Below, in pieces: positions 24,691 through 32,444 of a stretch of 64,000 bases of DNA. Source of the DNA: Bacillota bacterium. GTDB taxonomy: Bacteria; Bacillota; Clostridia; Lachnospirales; Lachnospiraceae. A program made the translations under genes and the position numbers. Location of the stretch: NCBI GenBank assembly GCA_023408815.1, contig JAEYJO010000061.1:1-64000 (forward strand), in the 5' to 3' direction. Every line of letters begins with the position of its first letter. Within the stretch, counting starts at the first letter, position 1. Under the pieces are notes generated by a model. The model saw only the letters and a program-made list of their open reading frames with translations, ran no database searches and was not told the DNA's origin.

Positions 24691-25473
24691 ATGGATAAGA
24701 AATTATATTTTGGAACCAATCTGAAAATGTACAAGACCATCGAAGAAACAGTGTCATATCTTAAGAAACTGGTGGAAAATACAAAGGATATAAGCAGAGA
24801 TGAGATAGAGCTTTTTGTCATCCCGTCGTATACTTCGTTAAGTGCGGCCGTTACCTCCGTTGACCGCAGCTTTATCAAGCTGGGCGCGCAAAATATGTGC
24901 TGGGAAGATCAGGGACAGTTTACGGGAGAGATCTCACCTCTTATGCTAAAGGAGTTGGCGCTGGATATGGTCATGATCGGTCATTCCGAGAGACGGCATG
25001 TATTCGGTGAAAAAGACAGAGAAGAGAACCTTAAGGTGAAGGCCTCTTTGGCTCATGGTTTCAATACTCTTTTGTGTATCGGAGAGACTCTGGAAGAAAA
25101 AGAATACGGCATCAGTCCGGAGGTCCTTCGTACCCAGCTCAAGGTAGGTTTTCATGGAGTTTCAAGTGATCAGGCGGACAAAATTAAGGTAGCTTACGAA
25201 CCGGTGTGGTCCATCGGAGTAAACGGCATTCCGGCTTCGGCAGAGTATGCCGAAGAGATGCACAAGGTGATCAAGAGCTGTCTGGAAGAGCTGTTTGGAA
25301 GAAGGAGTGCAGAGATTCCTGTTTTATACGGCGGAAGCGTGAATCCGGGAAATGCGGAGGAGATGATTGTCCAACCCTCTGTCGACGGTCTTTTTACCGG
25401 ACGTGCCGCATGGCAGGCGGATGATTTTGATAAACTGATCCGTCAGGCAATGAATGCTTATGAAAAAAGATAA
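24691..25473 (+). CDS. triose-phosphate isomerase-like protein (possible erythrulose-phosphate isomerase)
   Basis: 260 residues of the TIM family. The catalytic Lys region NLKMYKT, the His in GHSERR and the Glu in AYEPVWSIG are conserved, with YGGSVNPGNA binding phosphate. Two places depart from housekeeping TpiA: GTNLKMYK in place of GNWKMN, and the flexible lid after YEPVW reads SIGVNGIPAS instead of AIGTGKTAT. I associate the GIPA-type lid with the TIM paralogues of tetritol pathways (EryH/LerI), which isomerise L-erythrulose-1-phosphate. It follows rpiB by 37 bases and overlaps the EIIC gene. Confidence 0.8.
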   Translation: MDKKLYFGTNLKMYKTIEETVSYLKKLVENTKDISRDEIELFVIPSYTSLSAAVTSVDRSFIKLGAQNMCWEDQGQFTGEISPLMLKELALDMVMIGHSERRHVFGEKDREENLKVKASLAHGFNTLLCIGETLEEKEYGISPEVLRTQLKVGFHGVSSDQADKIKVAYEPVWSIGVNGIPASAEYAEEMHKVIKSCLEELFGRRSAEIPVLYGGSVNPGNAEEMIVQPSVDGLFTGRAAWQADDFDKLIRQAMNAYEKR

Positions 25474-26581
25474 AAAACAAAAGAAAAAGAAAAATTATTT
25501 AGATAGAATGCTTTACCATATATCCTCCTGTATGCTGCCCGTGATACCGGTGCTGGTGGCAGGAGGGCTGCTGAAGCTGGCTACGCTGCTTCTGGGCTAC
25601 ACTCCGCTGATAGAGGTATTCCCGGATACGAAAGTGATTCTGGAATCCATCGGCAATGCACCCTTTTATTTTCTGCCTCTTATCGTGGCTTATACGGCGG
25701 CGAGGCATTTCGAGGCGGATGTGGTCAGCGCCATGGCGGCGGCAGGAACGCTGCTGCTTCCAAGCTTTATCAGGTTGATGGAGCAGGAAAACGGCGTGCT
25801 CTTCATGGGAATTCCGGTTTATCGGATGTCCTATGCATATACGGTATTTCCTATCATTGTTTTGATTTATTTGATGAGCGTGTTTGAGAGGGCGCTGGAA
25901 AGGCGGCTAAAGGGCGTACTTAGAGATATATTCCTACGCTTTTTGCTCATACTGATCACGGCGCTTGCGGGAATGCTTGTAGTAGGGCCAGTGGTGGATA
26001 TGATCAGCCAGAGTGCGCTTACGGGAATCTCGTGGCTTCAGGTTAACATCCCGGTTCTGGCATGGGCAATATTCGGGGCCACCGCTCCGTTGCAGATTAT
26101 GGTAGGAGCTCACTGGGTGTTTGTCAGCCTGATTATTCAGGATTTGGGAGCTTTCGGTGAAGAGAGCGGTTTTATGGTCGGTTACTTTATGCTTACCATG
26201 TCACTTACTGCAATCGCTCTCGTTACGATGTTAAAGCGCAAGGAAAAAGAGAAGAGAAGCTCGGTGCTGGCTGTACTGATTACCGTATTTTTTACAGGAA
26301 CCACAGAGCCGGTCTTATATGGCATCTGCCTGACAGACAAAGTCGCTTTGCTGGCGGCGGTAGCAGGAGGCGCAGCAGGAGGGATTTATCAGGGGCTTGT
26401 GACGATTCATACATACGTCTACGCGTTTCCCACGGTGTTCTCTATTTTGATATTTCAAAGCGACAAGGATCCAGGCAATTTAATAGAGGCTGCGGCAGCA
26501 GGAGCCATTTCTTTTTCGGTGGCGCTCTTAGTTATGCTGCTAGGTCTTCGAAAAAATAATATATTTGCGAGAAAAGCTTGA
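25454..26581 (+). CDS. orphan PTS EIIC-like membrane protein
   Basis: 375 residues, a basic N-terminus followed by about 10 membrane segments. It fits the glucose/beta-glucoside EIIC group: LPVIPVLVAGGLLK near the start and FTGTTEPVLYGI, the conserved TEP(x)LYG sugar-site motif, near residue 280. It has neither the EIIB Cys domain nor an EIIA His domain, and none is encoded nearby. It could borrow EIIB/EIIA from elsewhere, or work as a facilitator or sensor. It overlaps the 3' end of the upstream gene, so it is cotranscribed; ATG 25454 and 25460 are both possible. Confidence 0.75.
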   Translation: MLMKKDKKQKKKKNYLDRMLYHISSCMLPVIPVLVAGGLLKLATLLLGYTPLIEVFPDTKVILESIGNAPFYFLPLIVAYTAARHFEADVVSAMAAAGTLLLPSFIRLMEQENGVLFMGIPVYRMSYAYTVFPIIVLIYLMSVFERALERRLKGVLRDIFLRFLLILITALAGMLVVGPVVDMISQSALTGISWLQVNIPVLAWAIFGATAPLQIMVGAHWVFVSLIIQDLGAFGEESGFMVGYFMLTMSLTAIALVTMLKRKEKEKRSSVLAVLITVFFTGTTEPVLYGICLTDKVALLAAVAGGAAGGIYQGLVTIHTYVYAFPTVFSILIFQSDKDPGNLIEAAAAGAISFSVALLVMLLGLRKNNIFARKA

Positions 26582-26637
26582 AAATAAAGGGAAAAAGAGG
26601 CAAAATAGAAAAGACAACCAGAAAGGGGATAAAAGCG

Positions 26638-27474
26638 ATGTTAGATAGACCTGTATTGGATGTAATAAGGGATAATTACGAAAAGATTTTTTCCGCTGAG
26701 AGAAAAGTGGCGGATTATGTCTTGGAAAACCCGCAAGAAACGGTAAATGCTACGGTTTCCGAACTGGCAAAGGTAAGCGGAGTCAGTGACGCGACGGTAG
26801 TCAGAATGTGTTCCCATTTGGGCTATAAGGGTTACTATCAGTTCCGCCTTATGCTGGCCAAGGATGTGGGAAGAGATGATGAGAAAAACAGCGAAGGCGT
26901 GCAGAACGAAGGAAATGCGGTAGGAAGAGTCTTTCAGGACTATGCCAATACCATGATAGCCATCGGCGAGAATATGGACGAACATGAAGTGATGGAATGT
27001 GTGAATCTGATCAAGACCTGCGGAGAGGTTCATATCATAGCGGTGGGTAATACGACTCCGTTAGCTCTCTATATGGGATTCCGGCTGGGAAGATTAGGAG
27101 TGAAATGCAGTTACGGGATTTCTCCGGAATATTTTTTGAACCAGGTGAATCTCGCCACAAAGGACGATATTATCATAGCGATTTCCCAGTCGGGAAGATC
27201 GAAGCAGGTGATTCAAGGTGTGGAAATGGGTAAGGAGAAAGGGCTTAAGGTAATTGCGATTACGGGCTACAGACAGTCGCCCATCGCACAGCTTTCCGAT
27301 TATTCGCTTATATCCAACGCTAAGAAGGAGACCTTCGGCTTTTACAAAAATTACGAACATTTAAAAGAGATGGCAACTATTGATGCATTATTGGAGTTTG
27401 TAAAGAACTGGGAAAAGATTCAGGAGACGAATGCGGATAAGCCGGAAGTTATTTTGATGGAATATAAGCTATAG
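26638..27474 (+). CDS. RpiR-family transcriptional regulator
   Basis: 278 residues from ATG 26638 (GAAAGGGG upstream); the frame extends to a TTG at 26578 but those residues are unlike the family. The N-terminal HTH_6 domain reads AERKVADYVLENPQETVNATVSELAKVSGVSDATVVR, and the SIS domain (residues about 115-260) binds a phosphosugar, with AVGNTTPLALYMGFRLGRLG and IAISQSGRSKQVI. As the last gene of the operon it probably controls the operon in response to a pathway phosphosugar, through the palindrome at 17173-17204. Confidence 0.9.
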   Translation: MLDRPVLDVIRDNYEKIFSAERKVADYVLENPQETVNATVSELAKVSGVSDATVVRMCSHLGYKGYYQFRLMLAKDVGRDDEKNSEGVQNEGNAVGRVFQDYANTMIAIGENMDEHEVMECVNLIKTCGEVHIIAVGNTTPLALYMGFRLGRLGVKCSYGISPEYFLNQVNLATKDDIIIAISQSGRSKQVIQGVEMGKEKGLKVIAITGYRQSPIAQLSDYSLISNAKKETFGFYKNYEHLKEMATIDALLEFVKNWEKIQETNADKPEVILMEYKL

Positions 27475-27507
27475 GCTTTATTGAGATAGAATAAATTGGG
27501 AAAAGAA

Positions 27508-27549
27508 ACTGCCTGCGCGCTGCCATATATGCGGCGCTCGGGCAGTATT
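27508..27549 (+). terminator. terminator of the large sugar operon
   Basis: A stem with ACTGCC / GGCAGT ends and a GC-rich middle containing GCGC, imperfect, then TATTT. It lies 34 bases after the rpiR stop and just before the 3' end of the minus-strand HxlR gene. Confidence 0.6.
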
Positions 27550-27574
27550 TAGCTGTTTGATTTATTTAATTGGA

Positions 27575-27991
27575 TTAGTTGCAGATTTCGGGGGGTTGTT
27601 CGGCATTCTTGCGGGCGTTCAGCTCGTCCCGGAAGGTTTCTATATACGAAGCGCCGAAGTGGTGCATAAGTTCCAGAATAGGAACGATGCGCTTCCCGAT
27701 ATCCGTAATTTCATATTCGACCTTCGGAGGAACGGTAGGATATACATGCCTCATGATCAGGTGGTCGTCCTCCAGGCTCCGAAGCTGCTTGGTGAGCATC
27801 TTCTGGGTCACGTCGGGCATGCGCTTTAAGATTTCGTTGTAGCGCAGTACCTTGTTGCTAAGGAACCATAAAATCATAATTTTTCGTTTGCCGGAAAGCA
27901 ACTTGTAAGCGAGAACCATGGGACATAAATCGTCCTTTAAGCAGGTTTCTCGCATAAAACAGTTCTCGTGTTTTTTTTCGTTTGCATCCAT
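27575..27991 (-). CDS. HxlR-family transcriptional regulator beside the electron-export locus
   Basis: 138 residues from ATG 27991 (AAAGGTG 11 bases upstream; ATG 28039 is also open). HxlR core: a Cys in DDLCPMVLAYKLLSGKRKIMILWFL, MLTKQLRSLEDDHLI and the wing VPPKVEYEITDIGKRI. The N-terminal part adds two further Cys (ENCFMRETCLKDDLC), so a thiol redox switch is plausible, as in YodB or HypR of the family. It is divergent from ndh2 with a palindrome in between, and probably controls that locus and itself. Confidence 0.87.
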   Translation of the reverse strand: MDANEKKHENCFMRETCLKDDLCPMVLAYKLLSGKRKIMILWFLSNKVLRYNEILKRMPDVTQKMLTKQLRSLEDDHLIMRHVYPTVPPKVEYEITDIGKRIVPILELMHHFGASYIETFRDELNARKNAEQPPEICN

Positions 27992-28057
27992 GAATATGTC
28001 AACACCTTTCGACTTTCCCAATATTTGGATATAAAGCATGATTATAATGAAATAAAG

Positions 28058-28086
28058 TATATAAATAAGGTATATTTTCCTGTCAA
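28058..28086 (-). promoter_or_regulatory. sigma-A promoter of the HxlR gene
   Basis: On the minus strand TTGACA (28086-28081), a 17-base spacer and TATATA (28063-28058), placing transcription start about 60 bases before ATG 27991. Confidence 0.7.
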
Positions 28087-28089
28087 GGG

Positions 28090-28159
28090 ATGGTATACTA
28101 AATGATACTAAGGTACTTTAAAGTACCTTCTTGTGAATCCGGATTCTATCCTTTATTAT
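28090..28159 (+). promoter_or_regulatory. palindromic operator and probable ndh2 promoter
   Basis: AAGGTACTTTAAAGTACCTT (28110-28129) is a perfect 20-bp palindrome between the divergent promoters, with a second dyad-like GGTATACTAAATGATACTA just to the left. Directly after it, TTGTGA (28131-28136), 17 bases and TATTAT (28154-28159) could be the promoter of the electron-export operon. The neighbouring HxlR protein is the likely ligand. Confidence 0.5.
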
Positions 28160-28363
28160 ATATAGATGATGCATTTTTATGTCTATGTTTATTATACAAG
28201 AAAATGAAATGTTTTGCAAACAATTAGATTTTTATAACACAATTGCTGCAATTTGGTCATTGTAATCTGATTTGTTAAAAATTTCACGGCATTTCACGTT
28301 ATTAATTAATGGATGAAAAGGAGTCTGGATATCGACCTACTGGATACCCAAGGAGAAGAAGCG

Positions 28364-30415
28364 ATGAAGAAAGTAGTAATTATAGGGGCAGGCTATGCCG
28401 GCATCCTGACAGCGAAGAAGCTCGCAAAGAGACTTAAAAAACAGGGAGATGTGGAAATTACCATTATCGACAGGAATCCCTTTCACACCATGCTTACAGA
28501 GCTGCACGAGGTAGCGGCGGGCAGAGTGGATGAAGATAGTATCAAAATCAGCTTGAAGAAGGTGTTCGCAGGAAGAAAAGTGAATGTGAAGCTGGACACC
28601 GTAACGGAAGTAGATTTTGCGGCGAAGACGGTAAAAGGCGAAGAAGCCTCTTATGAATATGATTATCTGGTAATAGCGTCCGGTTCCAAACCGACGTTTT
28701 ACGGAGTTCCCGGGGCTGAAGAGTTTACCTTCAAGCTCTGGTCTTATGAAGACGCTATATTGTTGAAAGACCATATCCTCAATTCCTTCCGCAAGGCGGC
28801 GGCAGAGAGAGACCCGGAAGAGAGAAAGCGGCTGCTGACATTCTATGTCATCGGTGCGGGTTTTACGGGCGTAGAGATGATAGGAGAGCTCGCAGAATAT
28901 GTTCCTATCCTCTGTGAGAAATATGAAATTGACAAAGATGAAGTGACCATGATAAACGTGGATGGTTTGAGCAGGCCGATCCCGAACCTTCCTGAAAAGT
29001 TATCCGCTAAAGTTGCTAAAAGAATGAATAAAATGGGCATCGAGCTTTGCATGAATTCCAGCGTGACCCGTGTCACAGAGGATTCTATCGAGTACAAATG
29101 CGGTGGTCAGGATGTCACGAAAAAAATAGGAACGGTGATCTGGGGTGCAGGAATCCAGAGTAGCACCATAGCGGCAGCTTCGGCAGACGCTTTGGAAAAG
29201 CAAAGAGGCGGACGCATACCGGTAGATAAATACTTGCGCTCCACCAAGGACGAATCGGTATATGTGGTAGGCGATAACATGTATTTCGTTCCCGAAGGAC
29301 AAGAGGTGTCCGTTCCCCAGATGGTAGAAAACGCGGAGCAGAGCGCAGATACGGCGGCTCATAACATCGTCAGCGCGCTTACGCAAAAAGATGAGATGGA
29401 AGAATATAAGCCTGCTTTTCACGGTGTAATGGTCTGTGTAGGAGGACGTTACGGAGCGGCTCATGTAGGACTTCCGGGACATTTCTTCAGCCTTCCGTCG
29501 TTCCTTGCCATGTTTGCGAAGCATTTTATCAATATCGTTTATTTCATTCAGGTGTTGGGATGGAATAAGATATTCAGCTATATAAAACATGAATTTTTCA
29601 CGATACGCAACTGCAGAAGCTTTGTGGGCGGACACTTCTCTAACAGAACGCCCAGTTTCCTCCTCGTTCCTTTACGATTCTGGCTCGGTGCCGTATGGTT
29701 GTTCGAAGGGATTATGAAGGTGTTAGAGGGCTGGTTCAAGGAACCGAAGCTTCAGGGCTTTTTCGGCGGCGCAAGTGCATGGTATGAGAGCATATTGAAT
29801 CCCGGCAGTGCGGCAGCGGCAGATGCGGTAAGTTCGGCAACTAATGCGGCGGCAGGAGCAGCGGCGGCAGCCGATACGGTAAGCGCAGCGACGGGCACAA
29901 TGGCAGCAGCAGCGGATGCCGTAAGTGCGGCGACGGGTGCAGCAGCAGCAACGGCTGTTTCCGCGGGACATGTGATACTCAACTGGAATATTTTAGGACT
30001 TTTCCGAATGATATTTGTCAGCGGGACGGATCTTGCCTCCTCGACGTTGAGCGATTTGGCATTCAAACTGAATGTGCCGCTTATGAACTGGTTCGTGGAT
30101 ACGTGGATTCTTCCTTATAACTGGGTACAGATGGCGATGCAGATTTTTATCGTTATAGCCGAAATTTTAATTGGTCTTGCGCTGATGGGCGGACTCTTTA
30201 CTTCTCCCGCTGCGGCAGTTTCTTTGGTATTACAGTTCATGTTCGTATGTACTACGGGCTTGTATCTGGGAACCTTCTGGATGATTTTTGCCGGTATTGC
30301 CGTGCTGATCGGAGCAGGAAGGACGCTGGGACTCGATTACTATGCGATGCCGGCTCTGAAGAAGCTTTGGAAGAAAATACCGTTGATCCGGAAACTGTAT
30401 CTGTATCAGGATTAG
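28364..30415 (+). CDS. ndh2: type II NADH dehydrogenase with C-terminal DoxX-like membrane domain (Ndh2 of electron export)
   Basis: 683 residues from ATG 28364 (AAGGAG 8 bases upstream). Residues 1-400 are a type II NADH:quinone oxidoreductase: FAD loop IIGAGYAGIL, NADH loop VIGAGFTGVEMIGELAEY, and VYVVGDNMYF for the FAD tail. From about 430 on, membrane helices resemble DoxX (LRFWLGAVWLFEGIMKVL and GLALMGGLFTSPAAAVSL). Between them lies an Ala-rich repeat (about 480-535). Electron-export Ndh2 proteins are known to carry an extra membrane domain. It passes electrons from NADH to demethylmenaquinone made by the next two gene products. Confidence 0.9.
   Translation: MKKVVIIGAGYAGILTAKKLAKRLKKQGDVEITIIDRNPFHTMLTELHEVAAGRVDEDSIKISLKKVFAGRKVNVKLDTVTEVDFAAKTVKGEEASYEYDYLVIASGSKPTFYGVPGAEEFTFKLWSYEDAILLKDHILNSFRKAAAERDPEERKRLLTFYVIGAGFTGVEMIGELAEYVPILCEKYEIDKDEVTMINVDGLSRPIPNLPEKLSAKVAKRMNKMGIELCMNSSVTRVTEDSIEYKCGGQDVTKKIGTVIWGAGIQSSTIAAASADALEKQRGGRIPVDKYLRSTKDESVYVVGDNMYFVPEGQEVSVPQMVENAEQSADTAAHNIVSALTQKDEMEEYKPAFHGVMVCVGGRYGAAHVGLPGHFFSLPSFLAMFAKHFINIVYFIQVLGWNKIFSYIKHEFFTIRNCRSFVGGHFSNRTPSFLLVPLRFWLGAVWLFEGIMKVLEGWFKEPKLQGFFGGASAWYESILNPGSAAAADAVSSATNAAAGAAAAADTVSAATGTMAAAADAVSAATGAAAATAVSAGHVILNWNILGLFRMIFVSGTDLASSTLSDLAFKLNVPLMNWFVDTWILPYNWVQMAMQIFIVIAEILIGLALMGGLFTSPAAAVSLVLQFMFVCTTGLYLGTFWMIFAGIAVLIGAGRTLGLDYYAMPALKKLWKKIPLIRKLYLYQD
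29803..29970 (+). repeat. Ala-rich tandem repeat inside ndh2
   Basis: Three imperfect units of about 16 codons encode AAAADAVSSATNAAAG, AAAAADTVSAATGTM and AAAADAVSAATGAAA. The low-complexity DNA could expand or contract by slippage in whole units without a frameshift. It lies within the predicted extracytoplasmic or loop part of the DoxX-like domain. Confidence 0.75.
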
Positions 30416-30434
30416 AAAAGATATGGGTGAAGCG

Positions 30435-31385
30435 ATGGAGAAATTAGCATACGAGGAAGCCTATGAGCTTGTAAAAGAAGAGATTCAGAAGGCCCTGACC
30501 CGATCACCCCGCATAATCAACGAGTATTTGGCTCATTTATCCGCTTCTCAGGGGAAAATGATTCGTGCGGTCTCCGTACTGATCTGTGCCGGAGACGGAG
30601 AAGGAAAAATTGCTCCGGGGGCAGTGCACGCAGCAGCGGCAATCGAAATCGTTCATCTGGCGTCCCTTGTCCATGATGATATTATTGATAACGCAGACTT
30701 GCGGAGAGGTCAGGAGACCCTTCAGAAAAGATATGGGAAACGTACCGCTGTCATTTGCGGGGATTACCTTCTGAGCCTTGCGCTTAAAATGCTCTCGGCT
30801 ATTCCCGACAGAAAAGAATATACGGACATCGATTTGCCTGACTATATAAGCAGGCTGTGTCTGGGTGAACTGTTGCAGCACATTAATAATAGGAATCTGG
30901 ATCTGACAGTATTCGACTATATAAAAATCATATCCGGTAAGACGGCTGCGCTCTTTGAGGCATCTTTCTTCGCGGGAGCCGTCTTAGGCGGCAGTGCTGC
31001 GGAGGAGATCAATAAATATAAGAAAATCGGAAATTACACCGGCTTGATTTTTCAGCTAAGGGATGATTGTCTGGATTTCGATAAGACCATAGAAGAGGCT
31101 AAAAAGCCTGTTCAGTCCGATTACGAGCAGGGTGTCGTTACCCTTCCTCTGATTCGCGCTTTGGAAAAGCGGCCTGATTTCAGGAAGAAGGCTGAGGCAG
31201 GCGAAATCGTCAGAGCAGACATCAACCGGGCGGTGGAAGAAGCCGGCGGTCTGGATTATACCAGAGAGATGATCGAGCGGTATTATAAAAAGGCAAAGCG
31301 GTATATTGACAAGCTGGATGTGACCGAGGAAAAGCGCGAGAAGATGGCCGCGATTGTAAAAAAAGCTGCAGGAGTCAAGGCGTAA
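30435..31385 (+). CDS. dmkB: trans-polyprenyl diphosphate synthase (DmkB type)
   Basis: About 316 residues. Both Asp-rich prenyltransferase motifs are present: LVHDDIIDNADLRRG (first DDxxD) and LRDDCLDF (second DDxxD), with the KPVQSDYEQGVVTLPLI that follows it. It builds the isoprenoid tail of the quinone. The gene begins 7-19 bases after ndh2, depending on whether ATG 30423 or 30435 is used; the second has GGTGAAG before it. In the Listeria electron-export locus the equivalent gene is dmkB. Confidence 0.88.
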   Translation: MEKLAYEEAYELVKEEIQKALTRSPRIINEYLAHLSASQGKMIRAVSVLICAGDGEGKIAPGAVHAAAAIEIVHLASLVHDDIIDNADLRRGQETLQKRYGKRTAVICGDYLLSLALKMLSAIPDRKEYTDIDLPDYISRLCLGELLQHINNRNLDLTVFDYIKIISGKTAALFEASFFAGAVLGGSAAEEINKYKKIGNYTGLIFQLRDDCLDFDKTIEEAKKPVQSDYEQGVVTLPLIRALEKRPDFRKKAEAGEIVRADINRAVEEAGGLDYTREMIERYYKKAKRYIDKLDVTEEKREKMAAIVKKAAGVKA

Positions 31386-31445
31386 ATATACCATCGTTTG
31401 ACAAGGTCACACACGGTCGGATAAGGTAGGTACGGAGAGGAACAA

Positions 31446-32360
31446 TTGCTTGCAAAATTTTTTGATTATATAGAAATTAGAACGAAGATTACGAGCACAT
31501 TTACATTTATGCTGACGATAGGATTTCTTTTATATCAGAGGCAGGATATGCAGTGGAGAGAGACTTTCGTATTTTTTGTGGGAATGTTTTTCTTTGACCT
31601 GACGACCACGGCAATCAATAATTACATCGACTCCAAGGATAACGGCCAGGTACTTCCCTTTGAAAGAAAGAATGCGCTCCTGATTATTTATGCGCTGTTT
31701 GGAATCAGTACTGCTTTCGGTCTATATCTTGCATATAGTACCGATTTGGTAATTCTCGTTATCGGCGGTATTTGTTTTATCTGCGGAGTGCTTTACACCT
31801 ATGGGCCTCTGCCTATTTCAAGAATGCCCCTGGGAGAGGTGGTATCCGGTTTCTTTTACGGAGTAGTAATCCCTTTTATATTGATGTACATCAACATGCC
31901 GGAGGGAACATTCATGACCTACAGTCTGAACTTTGAGACTGTATCTTTATCCGTGCATGTGGTTCCTGTGCTGACGTTGTTTCTTTTTTCGATTACGCCC
32001 TTTGCGGCAACGGCAAATGTGATGCTGGCAAACAACATCTGTGATTTAGAGAAGGATGTTGCGGTAAAGAGGTATACGCTGCCTTATTACATTGGGAAGA
32101 AGATAGCACTGCCGCTTTTTGCCGGACTGTATTATATGACTTACGTTTCCACGATTCTATTGGTGGTATTCGGAATCCTTTCTCCGGTGGTTCTGATTTC
32201 CCTTCTTACAATCGTGCCCGTGCAGAAAAACATCAATAGGTTTTTTGAGAAGCAGGAAAAGGCCACGACTTTTGGCATCAGTATTGTGAATTTCATTTTA
32301 ATTATGGGTGGAAGCACCCTGGCAGTTTTTTTATCGGTGATTCTCGACAGGATCATGTAA
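31446..32360 (+). CDS. dmkA: UbiA-family prenyltransferase (DmkA/MenA type)
   Basis: 304 residues with 8-9 membrane helices. Both UbiA Asp motifs are visible: NNYIDSKDNGQ (about residues 59-69) and NNICDLEKDVAVKRYTLP (about 198-215). It would join the polyprenyl tail to 1,4-dihydroxy-2-naphthoate to give demethylmenaquinone. The start is TTG 31446 preceded by GGAGAGG. No menaquinone methyltransferase is nearby, in keeping with a demethylmenaquinone pool dedicated to electron export. Confidence 0.87.
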   Translation: MLAKFFDYIEIRTKITSTFTFMLTIGFLLYQRQDMQWRETFVFFVGMFFFDLTTTAINNYIDSKDNGQVLPFERKNALLIIYALFGISTAFGLYLAYSTDLVILVIGGICFICGVLYTYGPLPISRMPLGEVVSGFFYGVVIPFILMYINMPEGTFMTYSLNFETVSLSVHVVPVLTLFLFSITPFAATANVMLANNICDLEKDVAVKRYTLPYYIGKKIALPLFAGLYYMTYVSTILLVVFGILSPVVLISLLTIVPVQKNINRFFEKQEKATTFGISIVNFILIMGGSTLAVFLSVILDRIM

Positions 32361-32444
32361 CACATAATTATGTTATTCGTCCGGATAGTCCGGATTGAAA
32401 TAAAAGAAACAGCCGCGTAGACGGCATAACAATGGAGGTAAAAT

